Source: Aquatica leii (taxonomy: Eukaryota; Arthropoda; Insecta; Coleoptera; Lampyridae). Taken from it: 64,000 nt of DNA. The position numbers were made by a program, and so were the translations under genes. Below are positions 1 through 11,191 of this stretch, piece after piece (positions within the stretch are counted from its first letter, which is position 1; each line of letters opens with the position of its first letter). The stretch covers positions 132,760,545-132,824,544 of the forward strand of contig CM069433.1 of NCBI GenBank assembly GCA_035610365.1. Reading direction: 5' to 3'. The notes below the pieces were generated by a model. It saw nothing but the letters and a program-made list of their open reading frames with translations, made no database searches and had not been told where the DNA came from.

Positions 1-407
1 TAGCAGTGTAAATGATGAAAAATAAAGTTTTAAGTTTAAATTATTGACATTTTTTTAAGTCTTTTTTAAATGTAAGTTAGTAAAATGTATCAAATCTAAC
101 CTCCGTTTAACAGTCCAACGTGAAAACACATATACTGAAAGTTATGTTCCAGGGCAAGCAGCAGTATTTACCTATTTTAAATGTGTGAACATAAACGATG
201 TGCGAGCAAAGATTGACCGATTTGGGACGATTATGGACAAAATTTGGCGTTGGCCGTAGCCCGTTACTCATATTTATTCACGATATTTATTATTTATTAT
301 GATTACATGTGAAGAATACTGGGAAGCGATAAGCGCTTTATTTGAACCAATTGTAATGAGTCAGCTAGACAACTAATTACAAACGTGTTAAGTAGATCCT
401 ACACGGT
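1..407. other. AT-rich non-coding flank
   Basis: No open reading frame with recognisable similarity and no splice-supported exon is seen. The stretch ends where the inverted repeat of the Harbinger relic begins. Confidence 0.4.
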
Positions 408-1151
408 CAATCAGACTGTCATTCCTAAGACTGACAGTATTTGCTTTAATCTCCATCAGTGTGTTCTAACTCTATATGATCATTCCAAATCATCAGTATT
501 TTTGTCAGTCTTGTAGTAGTTGGCCTATGCGCATCAGGTATGAATAAGATGCAGAAGGCGTCTGTCGCAATTATTTTAGTTTGTGCTACAAAGCACACTG
601 TGAAACGTAAGCGATGGGTTAAAAGCTGGCTAAAAAACGAGTAGAGTACTCTCACTTTGTTCTTCTTAAGGAAATTGTGGAGGCGGATGCAGCAGATTAC
701 AAAAATTATTTTCGCATGAGCGCTACTACTTTTAATAATTTATTGTCAATGGTAAAACTATTTATTTAAAGACAAAACAGTAACATGAGGTTTTATGTCG
801 TAACGTTCTATAACCTGTTGCATTACTTCTTTTGCGTCCTCCTCTTCTTCCAACTCGGTATCAAGTACTTCGTTGTCCATGTTTCTAAACACTTGTTACT
901 TAGCGAGCAAAACACTATGTCAACACTGCAACACATTCACACAAGACTGACGGAATGATGCAAATCCCCTACACCATCAGTAATACTGACAGTCTCCACA
1001 CTACTTTTGAGGCGTGGTCATAGGACTGACGAGACTGATACGAAAATTAAGCATGCTTAATTCTTGCCTCAATATTTTCATCATTCCATCAGTATTGCCC
1101 GTAGAGGATCAATCATACTGTCAGTATTTGCAAATACTGACAGTCTGATTG
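408..1151 (+). mobile_element. Deleted PIF/Harbinger-type DNA transposon
   Basis: At about 540-640 the plus strand reads a basic stretch with KHTVKRKRWVKSWL; after a frame break, 660-750 reads ADYKNYFRMSATTFNNLLSM. This order (basic arginine/tryptophan block, then a YRNYLRMSPETFEELL-like block) is the usual N-terminus of PIF/Harbinger (HARBI1-like) transposases. The catalytic DDE part is missing, so the copy is internally deleted and dead. A 40-residue acidic ORF lies on the minus strand at 758-880; whether it is part of the element is unknown. CAATCAGACTGTCA at 408-421 is repeated inverted at the right end, where 1110-1151 forms a nearly perfect 42-bp palindrome. A target duplication could not be defined, so the boundaries are approximate. 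Confidence 0.6.
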
Positions 1152-1657
1152 CCTGCTTTAAATGCACTTTTGCTTCTGAATAATAGTAAACGTTTGCATA
1201 TTATTTAACTTATGTTTATCGGTGTTTTATGAAAAAAATTTAAATATAGAACAAGATAACAAGCAGAAATAAATTATGTTCAACATATTTCAGGCAGTTG
1301 TATTCTTTCATACGAACAATAAGTTTTAATCAAACAAAAAAGCAGTTCTACTCCGAATCTCGAAATAACATTCGTAAAACCCTGACAATCAGATGCTAAG
1401 ATTAGAATGTCTTTCAGGTTTGGACCGTATTAATGTTGTAATTGAAGTTTGCTCACTTTCGTAAGGGGCTGCATTAGGTCAAACAAATCGAAAACTTAAT
1501 GAAGTAAACGATATCTAACAAGGTACAGAGTTAGGTAATCAAGTAAGATGTAAGTTTAAAAATTAGTTTTGTGCCCTCCCGTCGAATAAACACACGAGCC
1601 GCCACTGCGTTAGAATAGTATTTAAAACTGACTACGGCAAATAAGCGGATATTTTCA
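1152..1657. other. Non-coding AT-rich spacer
   Basis: Nothing recognisable: stop codons are frequent in all frames and there is no repeat that I could match elsewhere in the window. Confidence 0.4.
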
Positions 1658-2269
1658 CATAAGGAAAGTATAGTGATCGCAATTTTTTTTTCAAAAATCT
1701 TTTTTTTGCATAATTTTGCGTTTCAAGGTCTCCTGAATCAGAAAAATGTATTTTTGACAAAAACAATTTGGGTGTCTGTGTGTGTGTCTCGAACCAAAAG
1801 TCCTAGTAACTTGAAATTTGGTATGGACCTGGCTTTTCATATTCTCTCGGTTCTATCAAAAGATGGGTCTGCAAAGAAGCCGAAAGTGGGTGTATCCACC
1901 ATTTTTAACAGTTTTTCTTATATTATTTTGTACGTATGTAAATTATTCGAATTATTTTAATAGTTTCTTATAGAGATAATTCTTTCTAACAATTTATTCA
2001 AATAAAAAAAAAATTTCACATTAACAGTTTATTATAGATATTTAATTTGTAATTTAAAATGAATTCACAAATATAATATAGTTATATACAGACACCCAAA
2101 ATTTTTTTGTCAAAAATACACTTTTCTGATTTAGCAGACCTTGAAACGTAAAATTCTGCAATAAACATTTTTTGAAAAAAAATGCTATACTTTCCCTCTA
2201 AGAAAGTAAAAATATGTAGACATTCCTTCATCATTCCTTATAGGAAAGTCGTGTGGTGACCACATCAGT
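1658..2269. repeat. F1 repeat family, copy A (rearranged)
   Basis: The copy starts with the family head (AAGGAAAGTATAGTGATCGC, then a T-rich run and a segment with ACGTTTCAAGGTCTCCTGAAT-like wording). At about 2090-2210 the same head recurs in inverted orientation. It ends in the family tail TTCCTTATAGGAAAGTCGTG followed by the dyad GTGGTGACCAC. The middle of the family is largely missing, so this looks like a composite of two head copies. The apparent 95-residue ORF inside (1673-1960) is repeat sequence, not a gene. Confidence 0.7.
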
Positions 2270-3383
2270 TTTTTATACTAACAATCAGATTATTAATGTC
2301 AAAATTATATTACTGTACATTCGAAATTTGAATTCTGAGGGTTAGGTGTGCTATATTTCTTATAATTGTTTTATTTTCTATGAAAAAAAAAACGAGTGAG
2401 CCTTACCCGTATAAGCTCACAGAAAATATGAAACTGTTTTGCTGAGTAATTTCTTTTATTTTTATTTATTGATGAAATTTTATATTAATGATGTTTCATA
2501 TTCTATATAAAATTCGGTTATATCACCTTTATTTTTTAAAGAATTTTCACTCATTAATTAAATGAATTGAAAATTAAAAAAAAAATAAATAAAAGTTAGA
2601 ATAGCTGATTTCAAATTTAAACGTCAGGAATGTAAATTTAAAAATAAATAGTTTGCTGCAACTGTGCTGTCCCTTTTTTCGTTACGGTGCAACTTAATAA
2701 AATTTTAGTTTTATCCTCGCTGAAGAAATTTTACTTAAAAATCGTTCGTTAAAAAATTACTTCAAAAACGGAGGCGGTTCGTAATTCGTCGGAATATTTT
2801 TTTTGTATGTATGTAATGTTCAGCGATCATTCTTTACGACTCTGACTTATTTCGATTATTCGTGAATTCCAAACACATTTGAGTTAAATCTATTACAACT
2901 GTCAAAGGTTGTTAAGAATTCATTTTTTGAAGTCGGTTCTTTTGTTTTGTTAAATCTTTTTTATAACAAACCACTAGAAAAATTCTGTGTAAAACTATGT
3001 TTCGCAGTTTTAATTCCAAATTTGCAGTAGGCCTTCCGGGAGATTTTATTTCAAACTTTTTTTCTAACAAATTCATTTGTAAAAATAGGTTTTACACTAT
3101 TTTTGCATTTTTTTTAAATTACGACAAATATACCGTTACACTTAGAACATGTCGTACACGTTCTACCGATTAATCACTGCTAAATCGAGTTCTTTTTGCG
3201 ACGTCACGGGCATGGCCGGGCTTTAATAATTGTAGTCCAAACATAAAATTTGTACTGTTTTTTGTTTTAATGAATGGACCAGCCGCCACTGGGATAAAAG
3301 TTGCAAAGCTGAGATGTGCAAACGACGTTGTCAAAGAACATAAAGCAAAAGCTACAACTGTCCAATGTATTGTCGTCTTTTTT
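2270..3383. other. Non-coding AT-rich spacer
   Basis: No exon, RNA gene or matched repeat is recognised. A short minus-strand ORF at 3170-3415 has no recognisable domain and overlaps the start of the next repeat copy. Confidence 0.4.
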
Positions 3384-4338
3384 ACTTTCCTATAAGGAAA
3401 GTATAGCGATCGCAATTTTTTTTCAAAAATTTTTATTGCATAATTTTACGTTTCAAGGTATGCTGAATCAGAAAAATGTTATTTTGACAAAAAAAATTTG
3501 GGTGTCTGTGTGTGTGACTGTATGTAACGATGTACCCACTATAACTCTCGAACCATAGGTCCAAGTAACTTGAAATTTGGTATGAAGCTGGCTGTTCATA
3601 TTCTCTCGGTTCTATCAAAAGATGGGTTTGATTAAAAAAACCGGAAGTGGATGCATCCGCTATTTTTAACAGTTTTTCTTATATAATTTTGTACGTATGT
3701 AAATGATTCAAATTATTTTTTCATATAGAGTTTATTCCTCCTAACAATTTATTCAAATAATTTTTTTTCACATTAGCAGTTAATGAGATATTTGATTTAT
3801 AATTTAAAGTGAATTCCATATATAATTTTAGGTTCGAATCCTGCCTACTACAATTTTTTTTTAGAAAAAAATTCCATATCTAGAAGGGAAAGCAATATAC
3901 TTTAAAAAATAACAATTTTTCTTTATATTCTTTTGACTTGTTTATATACGAAGTGCTGCATCTTATTTAAATTATCTTTGGATGCACCCACAGTAACTCT
4001 CGAACTAAAAGTCGTAGTAACTTGAAATTTTTGTATGGAGCTGACTTTTTCAAATTCTCTCGGTTTTATTAAAAAATGGGTCTAATAAAGGAACCGGAAG
4101 TGGACGTATCCGCCATTTGTAAATTTCTTTTAACTCTGATTACCTAAAGGGGTAAGTAATATCGAGGCGCACAAATATAAGGTTAGTCGATATGAAACCG
4201 AAGAGAAAAATTTCCAAAAAATTATAGCATGCTAGGAAATCAATACAAACGTGTACATATCACTTCAAAATGGTTTTATGACAATATAACCTGAAAAAAA
4301 TATGTAGACATTCCTTCATCATTCCTTATAGGAAAGTC
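3384..4338 (+). repeat. F1 repeat family, copy B (most complete)
   Basis: This is the fullest plus-orientation copy, about 955 bp. It opens with the near-palindrome ACTTTCCTATAAGGAAAGT (3384-3402) followed by ATAGCGATCGC, and closes with ATTCCTTATAGGAAAGTC (4321-4338). In the middle, at about 3830-3851, is GGTTCGAATCCTGCCTACTA, which matches the T-arm and acceptor side of a serine tRNA and contains a Pol III B box. I see no convincing A box upstream. No protein is encoded. The family resembles a non-autonomous mobile element, but its class is not clear. Confidence 0.75.
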
Positions 4339-7294
4339 AGTATTTTTTTAAATAGTAGAGAAAGGGTAGTTTGAAAGGTACTGAATTGAATAGCCTTCGC
4401 TCATATACAAAAAGATCATACTTATTTTGAAACTTGTTTATTAAAAAATTATAAAATGTATGGTGATAGATTCGTTGAGGATTAGTATAGTATTATCAAT
4501 CTGATATTGCCAGAAAAAAATTTTCTTCTATTACTTGAGAAAAAATGATTATAGCAAAAGTTTAAGTGAAATTGTATATTCCGGTAAAGCTCATGATAAA
4601 ATATTAAATTAAATACAAATTAACAATTTTACGTTAGTAATTAAGGACAATCGGTAGAAAAATTTCTTCTGAAAATTAGAATAGAAGACTATAACTTCCT
4701 GTTCTGTTGAATGAAAATTCAGTTTTGTTGCTTGCTTTAGCGCAGCACTATCACACTTTTGATGTTACAACCCAAGGATTAGAACCATCGTTTAGCGGAA
4801 TCGGTGAAACGTAAAAAAAGCGTTTTATGGTCATTTGAAAATCTGTTACCAATAGTAATAATGAAAATATAAGATAAAAGTTTTGATAACAACAAGCATG
4901 AAAAAATATAGTTTTAAACATGAGTTATATCAAGATTTACATCTTTGTTGCGAATTCTTTGCCTAAACTCCGTATTTACCATCACGCAAAACACGTAGCT
5001 GCATATGGGGCACGTGTTCGCACAGGGCGGAATCTCGAGGAGCCATCATTGATAATGTATTACTTGGTAAGATTTGCACTCTTTATTTATTTTTGAGCAT
5101 AAAATTATGATGGTAATTTTTTTAATGCGTACGTACGAGATCTTTAATCCGGCACTGCGTAAACTCATTGCATAAAGCATTCACTTACGCCATGAATTTA
5201 ATTAGATTCTGACAAGAGCATTTCTTTAGCCTGAATTAAATTAGATTGAAAATACACGTCAACTTTTAACCATATTGAGGATGTGTTTAATAAAAAACCA
5301 ATTAATATAAACAATTCTTATCTAACTATTCTATTAGTTTTAAAAAAATATTTACCAACCCACATGCTGCTTGTCGTCTGTATCTTTCATAACTTCTGTA
5401 ATTTGGAAGCCGATAAAAATTTGATCCTTGTATTGAAGCGGATATGCCTGAAACCATCAATTGTAAGTAAAAATGAGGATGGTGCAAAGTTTATTTTGGA
5501 CAAAATTTAGAGAATTGATCACTTTTGTTCTATTATAATAGTAGTATTTTGCTTTATCTATTATTTTTCGATAATTACCAAAGAGGACATATAATGAGCG
5601 TAATATAATTTGTATTTTTGTAATAGTTAATTTATGAAGTTTTTCTCTTTTTAAAATGAAGCAACCGGTTTTATTGCCAACAATTCGATTATCACGCTGA
5701 CCTCTAAGTCCCAAAAATTGTTTACCGTACAGTTCACGATAAACGTTGTTACTTACATATAATTATAACGCAAATAGGAATAAAGTACACGAGCAAATTA
5801 TTATGCATTTTTACATCCAGCTAGCTTTTATCTTCTAAACCAATTCCGAAATTTATACGCACCAATTCATCACTGAAATCACACTAAATTAGTATTGAGT
5901 AACACCAATTAAATTGTATTTATCTCACTTTGTTAATAACAACTAAACAGTTTGGTAAAACGAAGATAAATAGTAATCTGCCAAGAAAATAACGTTTGTA
6001 GTGTGGTTTTCCCCGCGCATGGACTAATATTTCATCGTCACATTCGACCGAGTCAAAAATCCGCGTTGATACTAATTTCATTAGAATTGAAAAAACTGTT
6101 TATACTAAGGGAATTCATTCGTACACATTTAATTAACAACCTGTTTCAATCGCGAGGAAATGAGTCTTAGTTCTGGTTTGGTGGGATTGTTAATGACATT
6201 GAGGCTCTAATGAAATTGCAAATGTAATCGTCGACCTCCAACATCTATTATTTTTAAACGTCGAAAATAATGTTTAATATAATATTAATAAATCGTTGAC
6301 GTCTTTCAAACATATTATTCTTTTTATTACTTTCACTACGCAAGGTGATGGTTTCGGACTACATTTTAGAACGTTTCGTATTTTTTCAAATTAGTTTGAT
6401 GACACGTTTCGTAATTATACCAGTTCAAAGAAGTTTATTTTTTATTAATCGACTATTCTTGCCGATAGTTAATTGATTGTATAATAAAAATAATAATATT
6501 AAAACTTAAAATGTAGTGAGTAAATTAGTGTATTTGTGTCGAATCTTTATTTATTCTTTTATATTTTTGAATTTCAGTTTCTTTAGTAGTTACCCAAATA
6601 TAACAATTTAAAAAAAAATTTAAACATTGATACTCTAATATCTATGTAGCAAGAAAGAAAAATTAAATTAAGTATCTAATTATGAATTTATGTCACAGTC
6701 AAAAATGCTGTGAAATCTCTTCCTTGAATTTGAAAATTTATGCTGAATAAACTGGGTTTATCTATAGCTCAATTTTAGTTCGAGGATTTTTAACGTATTT
6801 ATTGTTTAATATTTTTTAAGAATGTTGTAACTTTGACCAGTTACGCATAAAACATCTAGAATGCGCGAAGGGTCAACTAATTGCTCAAGTTTGTACACGT
6901 ATTCCCCGTACTGTATCAATGCTTATAAGATTAGGTACTATGATAGTATTATCTGAATTATCCAAACTGTTGTAATACTGCCGAACCCAACACCGACCGT
7001 GAGTATATATTCTTCCACAACAAAAGTATATTTTTTTATTTTTAAGGATATTCCATTTTTTGCTCTCTTTGGTTATCTAAATAGATACTTCTAATTCCTG
7101 CGTTAAAGCTGACTATTGAGTCAGCTTGCTTCTCGAAGAGAAAATCTCATGAGCTGTAGGTATCTGAGTTTATCGGTAAGATTTGTATTTGTTTTTATAG
7201 ATTCTTTAAATAGTTAATCGTCTTTTCTATAAACCTGATTGAAAAATGAATAATATCTGTGGTAATTCTAAAAATGATTTTAAATAATACAATA
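4339..7294. other. Long AT-rich non-coding stretch
   Basis: No gene is supported. The only coding-like hint is the plus-strand ORF at 5283-5510, described separately. The rest is short stop-riddled AT-rich sequence with no match to other repeats in the window. Confidence 0.4.
5283..5510 (+). pseudogene. Possible Harbinger transposase tail
   Basis: A 75-residue ORF contains THMLLVVCIFHNFCNLEADK. This resembles the block near the C-terminus of PIF/Harbinger nucleases, where a hydrophobic run is followed by LHN-C. No catalytic DDE motif or inverted repeat accompanies it. It may be unrelated to the Harbinger relic at the left edge, and the resemblance could be coincidental. Confidence 0.25.
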
Positions 7295-7688
7295 TTGCAA
7301 CGCATAGAAGTTTCGACATCATTCAAGATCCTTCGAGGCGATTACTGGAAGGAATAGAATGTTCTCGAAACAGATAATAAGAGAATATAAAAAATTGCAA
7401 AAATTTGAGGGATCGTCAGAAGTTGGAAGTCTAAGAAACAAGTGCGTGTTTAAACGTACAACGTCGTGTAAGTGAACTTGTTATATTAAAATAAACATGT
7501 GCATCATGTGTAGATAAATAAAGTGAAAGTTATTCGCGGACATTGTTTATAAATATCCAGTGATAGACATATATAAATTACTTGTGAGTTGTTTTTCTTA
7601 AATATCGTTAGTTAGGTTTATAATATAATGATATCTAAATTACGTGTTATTAGTTAGTTTAAATAAATTGGTTTGAAAACTTGTTACA
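7295..7688 (+). repeat. LTR copy 1 with heat-shock-like motif
   Basis: The segment is homologous to the two minus-strand LTR-like copies at 31,538-32,000 and 35,401-35,851. It shares the block GATAAATA ... AAGTTATTCGCGGAC followed by TATATAAATTA, and it ends in TTGTTACA like the others. A perfect three-unit heat-shock element, GAATGTTCTCGAA, lies at 7357-7369 just upstream of a TATA-like AATATAAAA. The left boundary is uncertain. No internal retroelement coding region is attached, so it is probably a solo LTR. Confidence 0.5.
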
Positions 7689-7923
7689 TTAGTATCAAGT
7701 GTTAGGATCGCGATCTTAACGTGTAAATAATCAAGTATTTAATATCGCTTCCATGATAAATTTGTGTGCGTTTGTTTATTAAACTTTATTTTTATTAGTG
7801 AATACAATTTAGGCATTTAATAATAAAGGATCGTTTGTTATTAAAATATTAAAACTATTAATTCGTTTTTTAATTTATGTCGGCAACTCGTTTGAAAGCA
7901 GTTAACATGTACGCATTCTCGAA
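7689..7923. other. Short AT-rich spacer
   Basis: Nothing recognisable between the LTR-like sequence and the Helitron end. Confidence 0.35.
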
Positions 7924-8350
7924 TCTTCTATATATATAAAAATGTTATGTTGGTTTGTGTACGCTTCAAAAACTCAAAAAGTTCTGCACCGATTGAGTTG
8001 AAATTTTAACATGATATAAAATCCGCATCAAGGATTGTTTTTATCTATTTTTTGCATCAGTCACATATCTGCGACCGCAAGAAAAAAAAATTTTAACGAT
8101 CAGCTGTGTACCAGTGACCGCGCCATCATATTATTAACTGACAGGCAAAATAAAAGGACTTATTATAATTCAAGTGAATTTCTAACAGAAGTGAGTGGTT
8201 ATATCTTTTTTATTACATCTAACACGTGGACGTAATTATATTATTTATTTTGGATTAACCTCACTTTTAATGTATATACATATAATTACATTAAATGTCA
8301 ATCATTCAATCACAATGTGCCACTGCGAGGCGTGGCAGGGTACAGCTAGT
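7924..8350 (+). mobile_element. Non-autonomous Helitron, about 427 bp
   Basis: The left end TCTTCTATATATATAAAAAT is a common insect Helitron start and is preceded by A. The following text (ACTCAAAAAGTTCTGCACCG, ATTGAGTTGAAATTTTAACA) matches the usual subterminal wording of non-autonomous insect Helitrons. The right end carries the hairpin TGCCAC-TGCGAGGC-GTGGCA, then GGGTACAGCTAGT, and is followed by T. Insertion between A and T, a 3' hairpin and a CTAGT terminus are the three Helitron hallmarks. The 66-residue ORF at 8035-8235 has no Rep/helicase features. Confidence 0.8.
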
Positions 8351-8379
8351 TAATAAATAAAAAAACTGGTGTGGTTCCA

Positions 8380-9235
8380 ACTTTCCTATAAGGAAGTTCT
8401 ACAAATTTTTTATTTTCAAATTGAAGAAAAACATCCAAGTCAAAAAAAGATAGAGAATTCAAAAAACTTAGGTTTATAATTTTATTTGCTTAAAAGAAAT
8501 AATAGTAAAAGACATTAGACAATTTTTATTTCAATTTTTTTTATCCTTCCCACTTTGAAGTGATATGTACACGTTTGTATTGACTTCCTAGCATGCTATA
8601 ACTTTTTTGAATTTTTTCTTCTCCATTTTATTAAGATATAACTGAAATATGGTAAATTGAGGTTATGTTGTATTATCGACTAACCCCTACATTTGTGCGC
8701 CTCGATATTGCTTTCCCCTTTAGTAAATCAGTAAAAATTGTTATTTTTAACGTATCTTGCTTTCGCTTTCAGATATGGAATTTTTTTCTAAACAAAATCG
8801 TCGCAGGCAGGATTCGAACCTAGATTGTATTTGGAATTAATTTTAAATTATAAATAAAATAGCTAATAAACTGTTAACGTTAGAAAAGTTTTTTATTTGA
8901 ATTAATTGTTAGGAAGAATTATATCTATAAGAAACTAAAAATAATTTAAATAATTTACATACGTACAAAATTATATAAGAAAAACTGTTAAAAATGGCGG
9001 ATACACTCACTTTATCAGACCCATCGTTTAATAGAACCGAGAAAATATGAGAAGCCAGCTCAGTGACTAAGACTTTTGGTTCGAGAATTATCGTGGGTAC
9101 GTTACACACACACAGACATCCAACATTTGTTTGTCAAAAATACATTTGTTTGATTCAGGAGACCTTGAAACGTAATATTATTTAAAAAAATGTTTGTAAA
9201 AAAGGACGATCGCTATACTTTCCTTATAGAAAAGT
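8380..9235 (-). repeat. F1 repeat family, copy C (inverted)
   Basis: This is a near full-length copy in reverse orientation. It begins with the palindromic tail (ACTTTCCTATAAGGAAGT) and ends with the palindromic head (ACTTTCCTTATAGAAAAGT). At 8803-8822 the complement of the tRNA-Ser-like T-arm is present (GCAGGCAGGATTCGAACCT); on the element's own strand it reads GGTTCGAATCCTGCCTGC. The copy sits just right of the Helitron. The minus-strand ORF at 8909-9109 is repeat sequence and not a gene. Confidence 0.75.
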
Positions 9236-9448
9236 AAAAAATTGGCGAAAATTCTCAGAAAATGGAATAAAACTCTAAAAACAGGCGTCGCACCGAGGAA
9301 ACCATAAGCTCCGCTGTGCTTCAGAAGTATCCGCGCAAACACAAGAAAGCATCAAGCAACGAATACTTCGAAAAAGAAGAGTGACGACTTCAAACTGCGG
9401 TAAAAAAGGTCACGTACGACGATGCGGTACTAAATCTAAGAAGCGGAA

Positions 9449-10491
9449 CCCTAGTAGAGCAAAACGTTTCTAAATCATTTACATTTGTAACATTTTTAAT
9501 ACGCTTAAAGGGTACATTAAAACGTTTATAAAACGTTTTCAAATCAATGTCATACTGCTTCAAAAGCGAATCCGAACATTGTTTTTTAGACGGTTTTTGA
9601 AGCGCATACAAATCGATTTCAGAAATAATACCAAAATTGACTGAAAAATTATTGCCTAAATCGTGTTTGTAACATTTTCAGTTAGTTTCCACTAAATATT
9701 AAACGTTGATGTCCAAAATAATTTACGGAGTTATCTACGTAACGTTGCAGAATAATATACAGTTATCATCTTTTAATGTTTCTAGAAACTATTTACACGT
9801 ACATTTTTTGAATGATTTGTATTTGTATTTCCAAAACTATACATATGAAACCGCTAAACTTAATACAAAAAGCTATTAGATAGCTTTGTTTTTTGACGAT
9901 TCAGTATTAATCCATTGAGACAAAATAGCGAGCCAAACTCGTGGTATGTAACCCTTGCCAAACGTAGAAATAACGAGTCTCACTCGTGATACTCATTATA
10001 TTTTTTGGTTGTTTATAAAGCAATATATCAAATGACGTTTTTTATTCGTTAAACAAGTCCAATCGGCCGTCAAGATCAAGTTCTAGCAAGTTTTCCTATC
10101 CTATATTTTGAACGCATAATTGCATTATTTTGAAATTGAACTTTATAATCGTTGCAAACCCCGCTTGTGTAAACGTTCCAAAAACATTTCAAAAAATCGT
10201 TTTTTGAACGTATCCTTTCCTTATTTTGGATTTAAACTTAATAATCGTTCCAATGCTATTTTAAGAAACAATTTAATAAATTAAATGAACATGAATAAGT
10301 AACGACTCTAGTTATCATTTTTAGAAGTGTTTTAAAACATTTCAAGAATGATTGAGGAAATGATTTATAGAAACATTGCAAAGGGCGGACATTTATCAAA
10401 TTTGAGACAAGTGTGAAACGATTCTGGTATATTTCTTTATTTCATAAAAATCGTTTTGAAAATGTTGCAGAAATGATTTTTTCTACTAGGG
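9449..10491. mobile_element. Inverted-repeat element inside gypsy (1,043 bp)
   Basis: CCCTAGTAGA at 9449-9458 is repeated inverted at 10,482-10,491. The flanking sequence on both sides is gypsy-derived (Gag zinc knuckle on the left, protease on the right), so this is a later insertion. The interior is rich in AACGTTT and AATCATTT words and has no convincing coding sequence; the minus-strand ORF at 9390-9611 crosses the element boundary. A clear target duplication was not seen. The superfamily is unknown. Confidence 0.55.
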
Positions 10492-10863
10492 AAAAGAATA
10501 GCGTCTAAAAGCTTGGAACGAGTTGATAAAAAAAAAGAAAAGTTATAATCTTCTCTAGTCATGTCTCGGAGATTACCATTCAAATGGCAAGTGTATAGTT
10601 ACTGATCGACACAGAAGCGTCGAAGGCCATCATTCATCCTGATATGTTATTGGAAAATGAGAAGATACTCTCAGCACAGTACGACTTCAAACGACAACAA
10701 GGAAAAAATACTTACTAACGGACAAGTAAAAGTGACCATTGGTTTGGGAAAAGGAATACTCGTCCACCAAGTACTGGTAGCTAACATCACGAAAAAAATT
10801 ATATCATGGGAATAATGATCGTTATAAAGAAGCATGGGTTCCATTTAGATATGAAAAACGACG

Positions 10864-11191
10864 TTCTTACCCAATCAGCAAGAAAACGTTTTTTTTCATG
10901 TTTTAAAAACGTTACAACGTTTTAAAATAGTTGAAATTAAAAATGTTTTTTAGAAAAATGTGTGTGTTAAGTTTTAAAAATATTTCATCTATTTATTGAT
11001 ACTACAATATTTTAAATACATTTTAAACATATTTTCTAAAACATTATTTTAATATTTAAATAATGTCCTGTCCTTGCAACGTAAATTTGGCCATTAAGAC
11101 GTTTTTGCAATGTTTTTAAACATGTAAATATATCTTTTCAAAACGTTAAAAAAAATATTAAAAAAATGGTTCCTTGTTGATTGGGTAAGAA
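10864..11191. mobile_element. Short MITE inside gypsy (328 bp)
   Basis: TTCTTACCCAATCAGCAAG at the left is matched by an inverted copy at the right (CTTGTTGATTGGGTAAGAA). The sequence on either side is gypsy pol, between the protease and reverse transcriptase segments. Non-coding and AT-rich, it has AACGTT words like those in the 1,043-bp neighbour, although the ends differ. Confidence 0.65.

Noticed and set aside
1673..1960. 95-residue ORF as a gene
   Set aside because: It is translation of the F1 repeat; the same wording recurs at 3316-3558, 8909-9109 and 57,682-57,903.
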